A DNA stretch of 64,000 bases, from positions 2,187,501 to 2,251,500 of the forward strand of contig NC_014484.1 in NCBI RefSeq assembly GCF_000147075.1. Reading direction: 5' to 3'. Origin of the DNA: Spirochaeta thermophila DSM 6192. Its GTDB lineage: Bacteria; Spirochaetota; Spirochaetia; Winmispirales; Winmispiraceae. A program made the translations under genes and the position numbers. The notes below the pieces were generated by a model. That model was not told where the DNA came from. It searched no databases and saw only the letters and a list, made by a program, of their open reading frames with translations. Below, one piece after another: positions 10,543 to 21,984 of the stretch. Position 1 is the stretch's first letter. Each line of letters opens with the position of its first letter.

Positions 10543-11279
10543 CCCCACTCCACCTCCCCGCTCACGAAGGCCCTGACCCCCGCCTCGGTACGGAGCAGGA
10601 GCTCTCCCGCTCCGCCCACCCCCTCCACCACCCCGCGGACCCTCACCCCCCGATCCGGATCCCCTTCCAGGAACACCACCTCCTCACCCCGCCTCCAGAG
10701 CCGGCGGTCCACCCCCTCACGCCACTCCCCATCCCCCAAGACCGCCTTCACCCCCTCCAGCACGCCCACCAGCACCTCCTCGAGATCGGCGCGACGGTGC
10801 CGCTCCCTGCGGATCGAGGTGGCCCGCCGCGAGAGCTCCCCGGGGAACGAACGCTGGTTCACATTGAGACCGATACCCACGAACACCGCCTCGTACTTGA
10901 CCTCGCAGAGGATGCCGCAGATCTTCCGGTCTTTCACGAGCACGTCGTTGGGCCACTTCACCCGGGCGGGGAGATCCCAGACCTCCTCCAGGTACCGGGC
11001 CACACCGAGCCCCACCCGCACTGGGAGCGAGGGAAACGGCTCGGGCACGTCGTCCTTGCGGAGGAAGAAGGTGAAGAGGAGGTTCTCACCCGGTTCCGAG
11101 ACCCACCGTCTCCCGGGGACCCGCCCCCTCCCCGCCACCTGGTGATCGGCCCAGACCACCGTGCCGGAGGGCAGGCTCTGGAGGTAGAGGTTCTTGGCAT
11201 CCACCATGGTGGAGGTGGTCTCGTCCTTGTGAAAGATGGGGGATCCATGGAACGGGCTGGTTCTCTCTATGGGCAGCAT
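10539..11279 (-). CDS. birA: Biotin--[acetyl-CoA-carboxylase] ligase
   Basis: The 246-residue enzyme activates biotin to biotinyl-AMP and transfers it to a lysine of biotin-dependent carboxylases. The signature GRGRVPGRRW (residues about 70-80) forms the adenylate loop, and ARVKWPNDVLVKDRKICGIL follows near residue 105, with FVGIGLNVNQ near 135. It lacks the N-terminal winged-helix domain of E. coli BirA, so it is the short non-repressor class. No Shine-Dalgarno is visible. A -10 element lies exactly 6 nt before the ATG, suggesting a leaderless mRNA. Confidence 0.93.
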   Translation of the reverse strand: MLPIERTSPFHGSPIFHKDETTSTMVDAKNLYLQSLPSGTVVWADHQVAGRGRVPGRRWVSEPGENLLFTFFLRKDDVPEPFPSLPVRVGLGVARYLEEVWDLPARVKWPNDVLVKDRKICGILCEVKYEAVFVGIGLNVNQRSFPGELSRRATSIRRERHRRADLEEVLVGVLEGVKAVLGDGEWREGVDRRLWRRGEEVVFLEGDPDRGVRVRGVVEGVGGAGELLLRTEAGVRAFVSGEVEWG

Positions 11280-11285
11280 GGAGAC

Positions 11286-11291
11286 ATTCTA
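11286..11291 (-). promoter_or_regulatory. -10 element placing the birA start codon at +1
   Basis: The minus strand reads TAGAAT (5 of 6 consensus) followed by GTCTCC and then the birA ATG. The -35 region is weak (TGTGCA at 17 bp). The geometry predicts transcription starting at the A of ATG. Confidence 0.55.
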
Positions 11292-11316
11292 GTACAGAAC
11301 CGGTGTTTTGCACAGG

Positions 11317-11340
11317 AAAAAACAGCGCCCCGGAGGGCGT
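11317..11340 (-). terminator. Possible leftward intrinsic terminator
   Basis: On the minus strand a short GC stem (CGCCC-TCCG-GGGCG) is followed after CTG by six T. It lies upstream of the birA promoter, so it would end a leftward transcript coming from the zwf side. Confidence 0.45.
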
Positions 11341-11520
11341 GGAACCGAGGCTCCCCTGCCGGGCGGAACCGTACGGGGGACCCCCCCGGTCCGCACGTGC
11401 GCTCCCTGCCCGTATGGGGCCGCACGTGGAACCCGGCCGCGGCCTCTCCGCCCCACCGCCTGCCGTGTTCCGGGTCTTCCGGCACCCGATGTATGACGAC
11501 CTACCTCTTCCGCATCCCCA
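11341..11520. other. GC-rich structured intergenic element between birA and zwf
   Basis: This 180-bp stretch has no credible ORF. It contains several self-complementary patches (CGCACGTGCG, a related CCGCACGTGG, GGGGGACCCCCC) and three copies of GGAACC. Outward-facing terminator-like hairpins bound it on both sides. It may encode a structured RNA of unknown strand. It lacks the conserved core of SRP RNA, tmRNA and RNase P RNA. Confidence 0.4.
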
Positions 11521-11544
11521 GGTATCCCGGCCGATACCTTTTTT
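11521..11544 (+). terminator. Intrinsic terminator immediately upstream of zwf
   Basis: A perfect GGTATC / GATACC stem with a CCGGCC loop is followed directly by six T. It ends only 14 bp before the zwf start codon. Confidence 0.7.
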
Positions 11545-11552
11545 GCTATATT
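11544..11552 (+). promoter_or_regulatory. Extended -10 of zwf, leaderless geometry
   Basis: TGCTATATT is an extended -10. Exactly six bases (ATTCCC) separate the hexamer from the zwf ATG, and no Shine-Dalgarno is present, so the ATG would be the mRNA 5' end. Confidence 0.55.
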
Positions 11553-11558
11553 ATTCCC

Positions 11559-13021
<1,463 letters not shown>

Positions 13022-13037
<16 letters not shown>

Positions 13038-13936
13038 GAGAACTCTTCGATCCCGAGACCATGGAGGCACGGCTCGCAGAGCTGCAGGCGGCGGCCTCGC
13101 CGGGGAAGCCCCGGGAGCTCCTGTTCACCCTCATCGTGGTGCACGACGAGGAGGGACGGGGGCAGGTGGAGCAGGCCCTGGACGGGCTCGTGGGGATGCG
13201 GGCAGCGCGGATCATACGGCTCGACCTCTCCCCCCACGGGCGCACGCGGATCTCGCTCTCGGCGCGGTGCAGCGTGGATGCGGCGAAGCGGGGGGTGTGC
13301 TTCCAGGAGGTGATCGTGGAGAACGGAACGGACGATGCAGGGTGTGCGCCGGGTACGTGGGGGGCGCTCGTGGTGCGCGATCTGCCGGTGGTGGCCTGGT
13401 GGGCGGCTCCCCTGGAGGGTCGGGAGGGGCTCCTGGACGTGCTCCTCGACCGGGTGGACAAGGTGCTCATCGACAGCGAGGCCCTGGAGCGACGGGGTGC
13501 AGGGCTGGAGGGGTTCATGGAGTGGCTCGGCCGCACGGTGCCCGAGGCGCGGGGGGTGCTCGCGGATATGGCGTGGGCACGGTACCGGCCGGTACGGGCG
13601 CAGGTGGCGCGGGCCTGCGGGGAACGGTGGCGGGTGTGGAGGGAGGAGGGCGTCCGGCTGCGCGTGGCGGCGCCAAGCGAGGCGGGAGCGCGGCTCCTCG
13701 CGGGGTGGGTGTGCAGCAGGCTGGGATGGGGGGGGAGGGAGCCGGGGGTGGCACTGGAGTGGGAAGGGGGTGCGGAGGAGGTGCGGGTGGCGTGGGAGGG
13801 GCGAGGAGGGGGGCGCGAGGAGGTGCGGGCGGGGGCGGCCGACCTGCCGGAGGACGCGGCGATACTGGCCGAGGAGTGCGAGAACCCGGTGAGCGACCCG
13901 CTCTACCGGGAGGCGCTGCGGTGCGCGGGGGTGTAG
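13022..13936 (+). CDS. opcA: OpcA-family glucose-6-phosphate dehydrogenase assembly protein
   Basis: The 304-residue product matches the OpcA/G6PD assembly family in length, context and motifs: LFTLIVVHDEEGRGQVEQAL, then RISLSARCSVDAAKRGVCFQ and ALVVRDLPVVAWWAAPL, followed by DKVLIDSEAL. Family members in cyanobacteria and actinobacteria bind G6PDH, promote its oligomerisation and confer redox-dependent activity. The ATG lies inside the last codons of zwf. The last 100 residues are Gly/Arg/Glu-rich and poorly conserved-looking. The coding strand is strongly G-biased in this 3' part. Confidence 0.85.
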
Positions 13937-14013
13937 GCGCGCGAGCTCCCCATCGGGGTCCCCTTCGGGCGCACGAGTTCTCGAATAATCCTGCGTAGTA
14001 CGCCCTCACCCCC

Positions 14014-14042
14014 TTGCAGAAGGGGCTTGTCTTCTGTATTTT
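14014..14042 (+). promoter_or_regulatory. Promoter of the argR operon with overlapping AT-rich ARG-box-like sequence
   Basis: TTGCAG (14014-14019), a 17-bp spacer and TATTTT (14037-14042) form a good promoter. The following bases to about 14055 contain ATTTTTATTCATTATTC, which resembles ArgR/AhrC operator half-sites. A second AT-rich patch, CATAAATATACAG, lies at 14079-14091. Autoregulation by ArgR is inferred. Confidence 0.6.
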
Positions 14043-14099
14043 TATTCATTATTCTCGGCATCCGTGACCGTGAGAGAGCATAAATATACAGGAGACGGT

Positions 14100-14576
14100 G
14101 TGAAAGGCAGGGAAGAGCGGCTCAAACTCATCAGGCAGATCATCCGATCGTCGCGGGTCCGCAGCCAGGAGGAACTCCTCGAGCGGCTGGCCGCCTACGG
14201 GCACAGGATCACCCAGGCAACGCTCTCTCGCGACCTCAAGTTGCTCAAGGTGGGAAAGGTGGCCGAGGGAGAGAACGGATACTACTACATCCTCCCCGGA
14301 GAGAACGAGGCCGAGGGAGAGGTGGGCAACAACTTCGTCCAGGACTTCATCCGGGGCTTCAGGTCGCTCGAGTTCTCTGGGAATCTCGTGGTCATACGCA
14401 CCCTGCCGGGGCACGCGAACAGCGTGGCCTTCGCCCTCGACACCTTCCAGATCCCGACCCTGCTCGGCACCGTGGCGGGGGACGATACCATCATCGCGGT
14501 GCTGAAGGAGGGGACCTCACGGAACACCTTCCTCGAGTCCCTCTCCCGTTACATCCCATCCTTCAGAGGAGCATAG
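14100..14576 (+). CDS. argR: Arginine repressor ArgR
   Basis: The 158-residue regulator has the ArgR winged-helix domain (RLKLIRQIIRSSRVRSQEEL, then ITQATLSRDLKLLKVGKV) at residues about 5-70. The C-terminal arginine-binding oligomerisation domain follows, ending with TLLGTVAGDDTIIAVLKEG. It binds ARG boxes as an arginine-responsive hexamer. I chose GTG at 14100, with AGGAGA 6 nt upstream, over the GTG at 14064, which has no ribosome site. It heads argCBDG, whose first ATG lies directly after its stop. Confidence 0.95.
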   Translation: MKGREERLKLIRQIIRSSRVRSQEELLERLAAYGHRITQATLSRDLKLLKVGKVAEGENGYYYILPGENEAEGEVGNNFVQDFIRGFRSLEFSGNLVVIRTLPGHANSVAFALDTFQIPTLLGTVAGDDTIIAVLKEGTSRNTFLESLSRYIPSFRGA

Positions 14577-15614
14577 ATGCGCATAGCTGTTCTCGGAGCC
14601 ACAGGCTACACCGGGATGGTGCTGATGAGACTCCTCTCCCGCCACCCCCGGGTGAGTGAGATCGTGCCTGTCTCGAGCTCGAAAGCGGACAGCCCGGTGG
14701 CCGAAGTCGACCGGGGCCTGGGCGGGGCTGCATACACCCGGCTCTCACTCACAGACGGCAGGTACGTCTCCCTCGAAGAGGCCGAGGCCCTCTCCCCCGA
14801 GGTGGTCTTCTCCTGTCTCCCCCACCTCGCCTCGGCACAGGCCTGTGCCACCTTCGTGGGGAAGGCCCTGGTCATCGACCTGTCCGCCGACTTCCGGTTG
14901 AAAGACCCCCACCTCTTCAAGGCCACCTATGGCGGGGAGCATCCGGCGCCCCACCTGCTTCCCCGTGCGGTCTACGGGCTCGCGGAGTGGAACCACGAGA
15001 AGATCGCCCAGGCGGACCTGGTGGCGAATCCGGGCTGCTATCCCACCGCCACCCTCCTCCCCCTCCTCCCCCTCGTGAAGGAAGGGCTGGTCCGCGACAC
15101 CGTGACGGTGAACGCCCTCTCGGGTATCTCAGGGGCGGGGAGGAAGCTCGCAGATACGTACCTGTTCACCGAGCGTACCGAAAACATGACCCCCTACCTT
15201 CCCGGCAGGAGCCACAGGCACCTCCCCGAGATGGAGCAGGAGGTGGGCGCCGTCTCGTCCCGGGTGCGTCTCCTGTTCACCCCGCACCTCGTCCCGCTCA
15301 AGCAGGGTATGCTCGTCACCACGGTCTGCACCCTCACCCGCGAGGTCTCCGACGAGGAGCTGCGCGCATGCTACCAGGCGTACTACGGTTCACGCCCCTG
15401 GGTACGCATCATCCATCCCTCGCTTCCCGAGACGAGGTGGGTGCGCGGGACCAACCGGTGCGACGTGAGCTGGAAGCGGGAGGGTGGGCATCTCCTCCTC
15501 TTCTCGGCGGTCGACAACCTCGTGAAGGGGGCCTCGGGCCAGGCCGTGCAGAACATGAACATCCGCCTCGGGTTCCCCGAAACCGAGGGGCTGCCCGACG
15601 CAGGCGAGATATAG
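14577..15614 (+). CDS. argC: N-acetyl-gamma-glutamyl-phosphate reductase
   Basis: The 345-residue NADPH-dependent enzyme makes N-acetylglutamate semialdehyde, step 3 of arginine synthesis. The N-terminal Rossmann motif is MRIAVLGATGYTGMVLMRLL. The catalytic cysteine sits in LVANPGCYPTATLLPLLP near residue 151, and ALSGISGAGRKLADTYLF follows. The ATG starts immediately after the argR stop codon, with GAGGAG as ribosome site inside argR. Confidence 0.97.
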   Translation: MRIAVLGATGYTGMVLMRLLSRHPRVSEIVPVSSSKADSPVAEVDRGLGGAAYTRLSLTDGRYVSLEEAEALSPEVVFSCLPHLASAQACATFVGKALVIDLSADFRLKDPHLFKATYGGEHPAPHLLPRAVYGLAEWNHEKIAQADLVANPGCYPTATLLPLLPLVKEGLVRDTVTVNALSGISGAGRKLADTYLFTERTENMTPYLPGRSHRHLPEMEQEVGAVSSRVRLLFTPHLVPLKQGMLVTTVCTLTREVSDEELRACYQAYYGSRPWVRIIHPSLPETRWVRGTNRCDVSWKREGGHLLLFSAVDNLVKGASGQAVQNMNIRLGFPETEGLPDAGEI

Positions 15615-15629
15615 GAGGCTATACATCCC

Positions 15630-16409
15630 ATGGACGAAGACGAGACCCACACCATCGTCGTCAAGATAGGCGGCCGTGCGGTGGAGGACGAAGCGTCCCT
15701 CCACCGGTTCCTCGAAGAGCTCTCCGGATTCCTGAGACTCGGCGGCAACGGGGTGCTGGTGCACGGCGGGGGGGCGGAGGTCTCCCGGATCAGCAGGCTG
15801 TTGGGTATAGAGCCGGTCTTCCGCGACGGCCTGCGCATCACCAGGCCGGAGGAGATCCCGATCCTGGAGATGGTCCTCGCAGGCAGGATGAACAAGTCCC
15901 TCGTGCGGGCCGCCCATGCGGCCGGCATCAGGGCAGTGGGGCTCTCGGGTGCGGACGGCCCCATCCTCGTAGGCGAAGCGATCTCCGACGGGACGCGCAC
16001 CGGGAGGGTGGTCTCCACCGATCCCTCGCTCCTCTCCCTCCTCATGGCCGCAGGGTACGTTCCCGTTCTCGCATCCACCACCATGGACTCCTCGGGAGAG
16101 GGTCTCAACATCAATGCCGATGAAGCCGCCCTCGCGGTGGCAGAGGCGCTGAAGGCCGACGCACTGATCTTCCTCTCCGACATACCGGGGATCCTCTCGG
16201 GGGGAGAGGTGCTCTCCTCTCTCACCCCGCACGAGGCCGAAGCGGCGATCGCCCACGGGGTGATCCAGGGCGGCATGATCCCCAAGGTGCGCTCGTCGCT
16301 CAAGGCCCTGGGAGCGGGCGTGGGGCACATCGTGATCGGGCAGTACACCGGCGAAGGGGACCTCCGCCGCCTCCTCGAGGGCAAGACAGGCACCACACTC
16401 CACACGTAA
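15630..16409 (+). CDS. argB: Acetylglutamate kinase
   Basis: The 259-residue amino-acid kinase phosphorylates N-acetylglutamate, step 2 of arginine synthesis. It shows the N-terminal VVKIGGRAVEDE lysine motif, VLVHGGGAEVSRISRLLGIE, and the C-terminal DIPGILSGGEVLSSL plus GGMIPKVRSSLKAL (conserved Lys). Length is close to the E. coli type (about 258). The extended N-terminal helix of the arginine-inhibited hexameric class is absent, so feedback inhibition by arginine is less likely. Confidence 0.96.
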   Translation: MDEDETHTIVVKIGGRAVEDEASLHRFLEELSGFLRLGGNGVLVHGGGAEVSRISRLLGIEPVFRDGLRITRPEEIPILEMVLAGRMNKSLVRAAHAAGIRAVGLSGADGPILVGEAISDGTRTGRVVSTDPSLLSLLMAAGYVPVLASTTMDSSGEGLNINADEAALAVAEALKADALIFLSDIPGILSGGEVLSSLTPHEAEAAIAHGVIQGGMIPKVRSSLKALGAGVGHIVIGQYTGEGDLRRLLEGKTGTTLHT

Positions 16410-16419
16410 GGGGTTTACC

Positions 16420-17619
16420 ATGAAGCTCAAAGACCAGTTCGCCACGAATACCGCACTCCCCCGTCAGTACGGGACCGAGTTCCTCGTGCTCGAGCGGGGC
16501 GAGGGAGTGTATCTCTACGACATCGCGGGCAACCGGTACCTGGACTTCACCGCCGGGATCGCGGTGAACGCCCTGGGCTACGGCGACCCGGAGATCTCCC
16601 GCATCATGGCCGAACAGGCGGAGAAGCTCATCCACGTCTCCAACCTCTTCTCCGCCATGCCCACACTCACCCTCGCAGAGCGGCTCTGCGCCTCGGGCGG
16701 ATTCGCGGCCGCGCACCTGTGCAACAGCGGCACCGAGGCCAACGAGGCGGCCCTCAAGTACGCTCGCCTCTATGCGAGGGCCGCCAAGGGGGAGCACGCC
16801 GTCCGGTTTCTCTGCTTCACCCACGGGTTCCACGGCAGGACCATGGGGAGCCTCTCGGTCACCCCTACCCCGGCCTATCAGGAGAAGTTCCTCCCCCTCG
16901 TGCCGGGGGTGGTGAGCGCACCCTACAACGACGTGGAGGCCCTCGAGGCCCTTCTCGACGAACGGTACGCGGCCGTGATCGTGGAGCCGGTGCAGGGAGA
17001 GGGGGGCCTGGAGGTGATGAGCCGTGAGTTCGCCGAGGTCCTCAACCGGCTCTGCAGGAAGTACGACGTGCTCCTCATCGCCGACGAGGTGCAGACGGGG
17101 CTGGGCCGCACGGGCTACCTCTACGGGTCCGAGGCGGTGGGGCTCGAGCCGGACATCATCACCCTCGCCAAGCCACTGGGAGGGGGGCTCCCACTCGGTG
17201 CCACGCTCATCCCCGAGCGGGTGAACAACCTCCTGTCCGTGGGCGACCATGGGAGCACCTTCGGCGGCGGACCGCTCGCGTGCGCGGTGGGGCTCCACGT
17301 CTGGGAGACCGTCTCCCGGCCGGAGTTCCTCGCAGAGGTGCGGGAGAAGGGCGAGTTCCTCGCCCGAAAGCTCGAGGCCATGGTGGAGACCTTCCCCTTC
17401 GTGCTCAGGCGCAAGGGCCTCGGACTCCTTCAGGGGCTCGAGCTCTCCGAGAAGGTACCGGTGAAGGAGGTGATCGCCCGCGCGCGGGAGAAGGGGCTCC
17501 TCGTGCTCAGGAGCGGGAGGAACGTGGTCCGCCTCGCCCCGCCCCTGGTGGTGAGCCGTGAGGAACTCGAGGAAGGCTGCGCCATCCTCGAAGCCATATT
17601 CGCAGAGGACGTTTCATAA
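16420..17619 (+). CDS. argD: Acetylornithine aminotransferase
   Basis: The 399-residue class-III PLP aminotransferase converts N-acetylglutamate semialdehyde to N-acetylornithine. Signatures are YLDFTAGIAVNALGYGDPEI, HLCNSGTEANEAALKYAR, LLIADEVQTGLGRTGYLYG and the PLP-lysine segment ITLAKPLGGGLPLGA near residue 250. It lies 10 bp after argB and 10 bp before argG in the same operon. It could also serve as succinyldiaminopimelate aminotransferase, as in E. coli. Confidence 0.95.
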   Translation: MKLKDQFATNTALPRQYGTEFLVLERGEGVYLYDIAGNRYLDFTAGIAVNALGYGDPEISRIMAEQAEKLIHVSNLFSAMPTLTLAERLCASGGFAAAHLCNSGTEANEAALKYARLYARAAKGEHAVRFLCFTHGFHGRTMGSLSVTPTPAYQEKFLPLVPGVVSAPYNDVEALEALLDERYAAVIVEPVQGEGGLEVMSREFAEVLNRLCRKYDVLLIADEVQTGLGRTGYLYGSEAVGLEPDIITLAKPLGGGLPLGATLIPERVNNLLSVGDHGSTFGGGPLACAVGLHVWETVSRPEFLAEVREKGEFLARKLEAMVETFPFVLRRKGLGLLQGLELSEKVPVKEVIARAREKGLLVLRSGRNVVRLAPPLVVSREELEEGCAILEAIFAEDVS

Positions 17620-17629
17620 GGAGTGAGAC

Positions 17630-18895
17630 ATGAAGGAGATCAAGAAGATCGTGCTCGCCTACTCGGGAGGGCTCGACACCTCCATCATCATCCCCTGGCT
17701 CAAGGAGCAGTACCCCGGCTGCGAGGTGGTGGCCGTGTGTACCGACGTGGGCCAGAAGGAGGACTGGGAGGCCCTCAAGGAGAAGGCCCTCGCTTCGGGG
17801 GCCTCGAAGATCTACGTGCTCGACGTGAAAGAGGAGCTGGTTCGGGACTATATCTTCCCCATGCTCCGGGCCGGCGCCATCTACGAGGGGAAGTACCTCC
17901 TCGGGACCTCGATCGCCCGTCCCCTCCAGGCCAAGAAGCAGGTGGAGATCGCCCTCAAGGAAGGTGCCGACGCCGTGGCCCACGGCTGTACGGGCAAGGG
18001 CAACGACCAGGTGCGCTTCGAACTCACCTACAAGGCCCTCGCACCCCATCTCGAGATCATCGCGCCCTGGCGGATGTGGGATATCCGCTCGCGGGAGCAG
18101 GCCATCGAGTACGCACAGAAGCACGGCATCCCCCTGGGCACCATCTCGAAAAAGAATATCTACTCCCGCGACTGGAACATCTGGCACATAAGCCACGAGG
18201 GAGGTGTCCTCGAGGACCTCTGGAACAGGCCCGAGGAGGAGATGTTCATGCTCAGCCGGTCCCCCAAGGACGCCCCCGACAAGGAGGAGGAGATCACGGT
18301 GGAATTCGAACAGGGCATCCCCGTGGCCCTCGACGGCGAGCGGCTCGGTCCGGTGGAGCTCCTCACCCGGCTCAACGAGGTGGGAGGCACGCACGGCATA
18401 GGGAGGGCCGACGTGGTGGAGACCCGCGTGGTGGGGATGAAGAGCAGAGGCGTCTACGAGACCCCGGGCGGTACCATCCTCTTCACGGCCCTGCGGGAGC
18501 TCGAGATGATCACCCTGGACGCCGAGACCCTGAGCCTCAAGCGCCAACTCGCCGCCAGGTATGCGGAACTCGTGTACCAGGGCAAGTGGTTCACCCTCCA
18601 GAGGGAGGCCCTCGACGCCTTTATGAAGAGCGTGGCCCGGTTCCTCACAGGGAAGATCAGGCTCGCCCTCTACAAGGGTAACATCATCGTCTGCGGGAGA
18701 TCCTCGGAGTACTCGCTCTATCTCCAGGACCTCGCCTCTTTCGGCGAGAGCAGCTATGATCACCGCGACGCCACCGGGTTCATCAAGCTCTACGGCCTCC
18801 CTGTAGGGGTCAGCGCCATGGTCCAGAAGAAGCTCGAGGCAGAAGGCGGGCCGGCCGAGGAGATGAAGGAGATGGCCCGCTTCTCCGAGAAGTGA
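17630..18895 (+). CDS. argG: Argininosuccinate synthase
   Basis: The 421-residue enzyme joins citrulline and aspartate with ATP to argininosuccinate. The ATP pyrophosphatase P-loop reads KIVLAYSGGLDTSIIIPWL at the N-terminus. Other conserved blocks are VAHGCTGKGNDQVRFELTY and IYSRDWNIWHISHEGG. The start has a GGAG site. argH, argF and argJ are not in the window, so the pathway is completed elsewhere. Confidence 0.97.
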   Translation: MKEIKKIVLAYSGGLDTSIIIPWLKEQYPGCEVVAVCTDVGQKEDWEALKEKALASGASKIYVLDVKEELVRDYIFPMLRAGAIYEGKYLLGTSIARPLQAKKQVEIALKEGADAVAHGCTGKGNDQVRFELTYKALAPHLEIIAPWRMWDIRSREQAIEYAQKHGIPLGTISKKNIYSRDWNIWHISHEGGVLEDLWNRPEEEMFMLSRSPKDAPDKEEEITVEFEQGIPVALDGERLGPVELLTRLNEVGGTHGIGRADVVETRVVGMKSRGVYETPGGTILFTALRELEMITLDAETLSLKRQLAARYAELVYQGKWFTLQREALDAFMKSVARFLTGKIRLALYKGNIIVCGRSSEYSLYLQDLASFGESSYDHRDATGFIKLYGLPVGVSAMVQKKLEAEGGPAEEMKEMARFSEK

Positions 18896-18938
18896 ACGGG
18901 GATCCTCGACCACACCACACATGACACAAGGAGGATGC

Positions 18939-20534
18939 ATGGGATCGATTTCCTACAGGAACCTCGACCAGTGTGAGAGCTTTCACGCCCTCCTCAAGGA
19001 GAAGGGAGGAGTATCGCTCAGAGAGGTGCTCACACCCGAGCGGGTGGGTTCGTACCAGGTCCCCGGGGGTGGAGGCCTCCTCTACAACTACGCGGCAAAG
19101 GCGGTGGACGAGCGCATCCTCTCCCTCCTCTCCGACCTCGCGAAGGAGCAGCAGATCCTCGAGAAGTATCGGGCCCTGCTCGCAGGCGAGGTGATGAACA
19201 CCGGAGAGAAGCGGAAGGTCCTCCACCACCTCCAGCGGGGCGAGCTCGCAGGCCCTGTGGTCCACGAAGGGGTGAACCTGAGGGAGTTCTACGTGGAGCA
19301 ACACGAGAAGGCCTTCGAGTTCGCGCGCAAGGTCCACGAGGGCACGGTGCGAGGCCCCTCGGGCGCACCCTTCACCACCGTGGTCCAGATAGGGATAGGG
19401 GGCTCCGACCTCGGCCCGCGCGCCCTCTACTATGCCCTCGAGGGGTATGTGCGGGCGACGAAGGGGGCCCTCCCCATGGAGGCGCGCTTCATCTCCAACG
19501 TGGATCCAGACGATGCGGCCGCGGTCCTCTCCTCGATCGACCCTGCGCGCACCCTCTTCATCCTGGTCTCCAAGAGCGGGACCACGCAGGAGACCCTCAC
19601 CAATGCGGCCCTCGTCTCCTCTTTCCTCCGGGAGAAGGGGATCACTGAGCCGAAACAACAGATGCTCGTGGTCACGAGCAAGACGAGCCCCCTCGCACAG
19701 GATCCCGACTACCTCGCGGGGTTCTACATCGACGACTTCATCGGCGGCCGCTACTCGGCCACGAGCCCGGTGGGGGGAGTCGTTCTCTCGCTCGCCCTGG
19801 GGCCGGAGGTCTTCGAGGAGCTCCTCGCAGGGGCACACGAGGCGGACCGGGCGGCCCTCGAGCCCGATCCGCTCAAGAATGCGGCCATGCTCGACGCCCT
19901 CATCGGGGTGTACGAACGGAACGTGCTGGGCTATCCCGCGACGGCCATCCTCCCCTACAGCCAGGCGCTCCACCGGTTCCCGGCCCACCTCCAGCAGCTC
20001 GACATGGAGAGCAACGGGAAGCGGGTGAACCGATATGGGGAGCCCGTCGCCTATCCTACCGGGCCCATCATCTTCGGTGAGCCCGGCACGAACGGCCAGC
20101 ATTCCTTCTACCAGCTCCTCCATCAGGGGACCGACATCGTGCCCCTCCAGTTCATAGGCTTCGTCGAAGGCCAGACGGGCTTCGACAGAGAGATCGACGG
20201 CTCCACCAGTCAGCAGAAGCTCAACGCCAACCTCGCGGCCCAGATCGTGGCCTTCGCCAAGGGCAAGGACGCCGAGGACCAGAACACACACTTCCCCGGC
20301 GACCGTCCCTCGAGCCTGCTCTACGGTGAGCGGCTCACTCCCCGGACCGCGGGGGCCCTCCTCGCACACTACGAGAACAAGGTGATGTTCCAGGGATTCC
20401 TGTGGAACATCAACAGCTTCGATCAGGAGGGGGTGCAGCTCGGGAAGGTGCTCACCAAAGAGGTGCTCGCAGGCAGTCCGACCGACCCGGCCCTCACGGC
20501 ATACGCCCGGATCCTGGGGGTACGCCGATCTTGA
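18939..20534 (+). CDS. pgi: Glucose-6-phosphate isomerase
   Basis: The 531-residue glycolytic isomerase interconverts glucose 6-phosphate and fructose 6-phosphate. Signatures include VVQIGIGGSDLGPRALYYAL, FILVSKSGTTQETLTN, GGRYSATSPVGGVVLSLALG and QLDMESNGKRVNRYGE. I chose ATG 18939 (MGSISYRN) because AAGGAGG lies 4-10 nt upstream; the ATG at 18921 lies before that site. It follows argG by 43 bp, probably in the same transcript. It acts on the same substrate as the Zwf encoded 7 kb upstream. Confidence 0.96.
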   Translation: MGSISYRNLDQCESFHALLKEKGGVSLREVLTPERVGSYQVPGGGGLLYNYAAKAVDERILSLLSDLAKEQQILEKYRALLAGEVMNTGEKRKVLHHLQRGELAGPVVHEGVNLREFYVEQHEKAFEFARKVHEGTVRGPSGAPFTTVVQIGIGGSDLGPRALYYALEGYVRATKGALPMEARFISNVDPDDAAAVLSSIDPARTLFILVSKSGTTQETLTNAALVSSFLREKGITEPKQQMLVVTSKTSPLAQDPDYLAGFYIDDFIGGRYSATSPVGGVVLSLALGPEVFEELLAGAHEADRAALEPDPLKNAAMLDALIGVYERNVLGYPATAILPYSQALHRFPAHLQQLDMESNGKRVNRYGEPVAYPTGPIIFGEPGTNGQHSFYQLLHQGTDIVPLQFIGFVEGQTGFDREIDGSTSQQKLNANLAAQIVAFAKGKDAEDQNTHFPGDRPSSLLYGERLTPRTAGALLAHYENKVMFQGFLWNINSFDQEGVQLGKVLTKEVLAGSPTDPALTAYARILGVRRS

Positions 20535-20559
20535 CACCCCCCCCGTGCTCGGGTACGGT
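20531..20559 (+). promoter_or_regulatory. Probable internal promoter for eno
   Basis: A perfect TTGACA overlaps the pgi stop codon and is followed after 17 bp by TACGGT, a weak -10. It would allow enolase to be expressed independently of the arg operon. Confidence 0.4.
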
Positions 20560-20561
20560 GA

Positions 20562-21896
<1,335 letters not shown>

Positions 21897-21921
21897 TCAA
21901 GAAACCTGCAACGATGCGATG

Positions 21922-21954
21922 AGAGGGGCCTGCCGGTGCAGGCCCCTCTTTTTT
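21922..21954 (+). terminator. Intrinsic terminator of the arg-pgi-eno operon
   Basis: A 12-bp perfect stem (AGAGGGGCCTGC with its complement) and a CGGT loop are followed by six T. Confidence 0.95.
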
Positions 21955-21984
21955 GACGATGGGTCGCCTGGGATGGTGGACTCT

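Noticed and set aside
11341-11520. SRP RNA, tmRNA or RNase P RNA
   Set aside because: The GGTCAGG...GGAAGCAGC core of SRP RNA, the tRNA-like end of tmRNA and RNase P signature elements are absent on both strands.
9138-11558. Large N-terminal extension of the zwf frame back to 9138
   Set aside because: The extension is Pro/Arg/His-rich, overlaps two genes, and crosses a terminator. Zwf homology begins just after the ATG at 11559, giving normal length.
14064-14100. Upstream GTG start of argR at 14064
   Set aside because: It has no ribosome site, lies close to the predicted transcript 5' end and within the putative operator, whereas GTG 14100 has AGGAGA at correct spacing.
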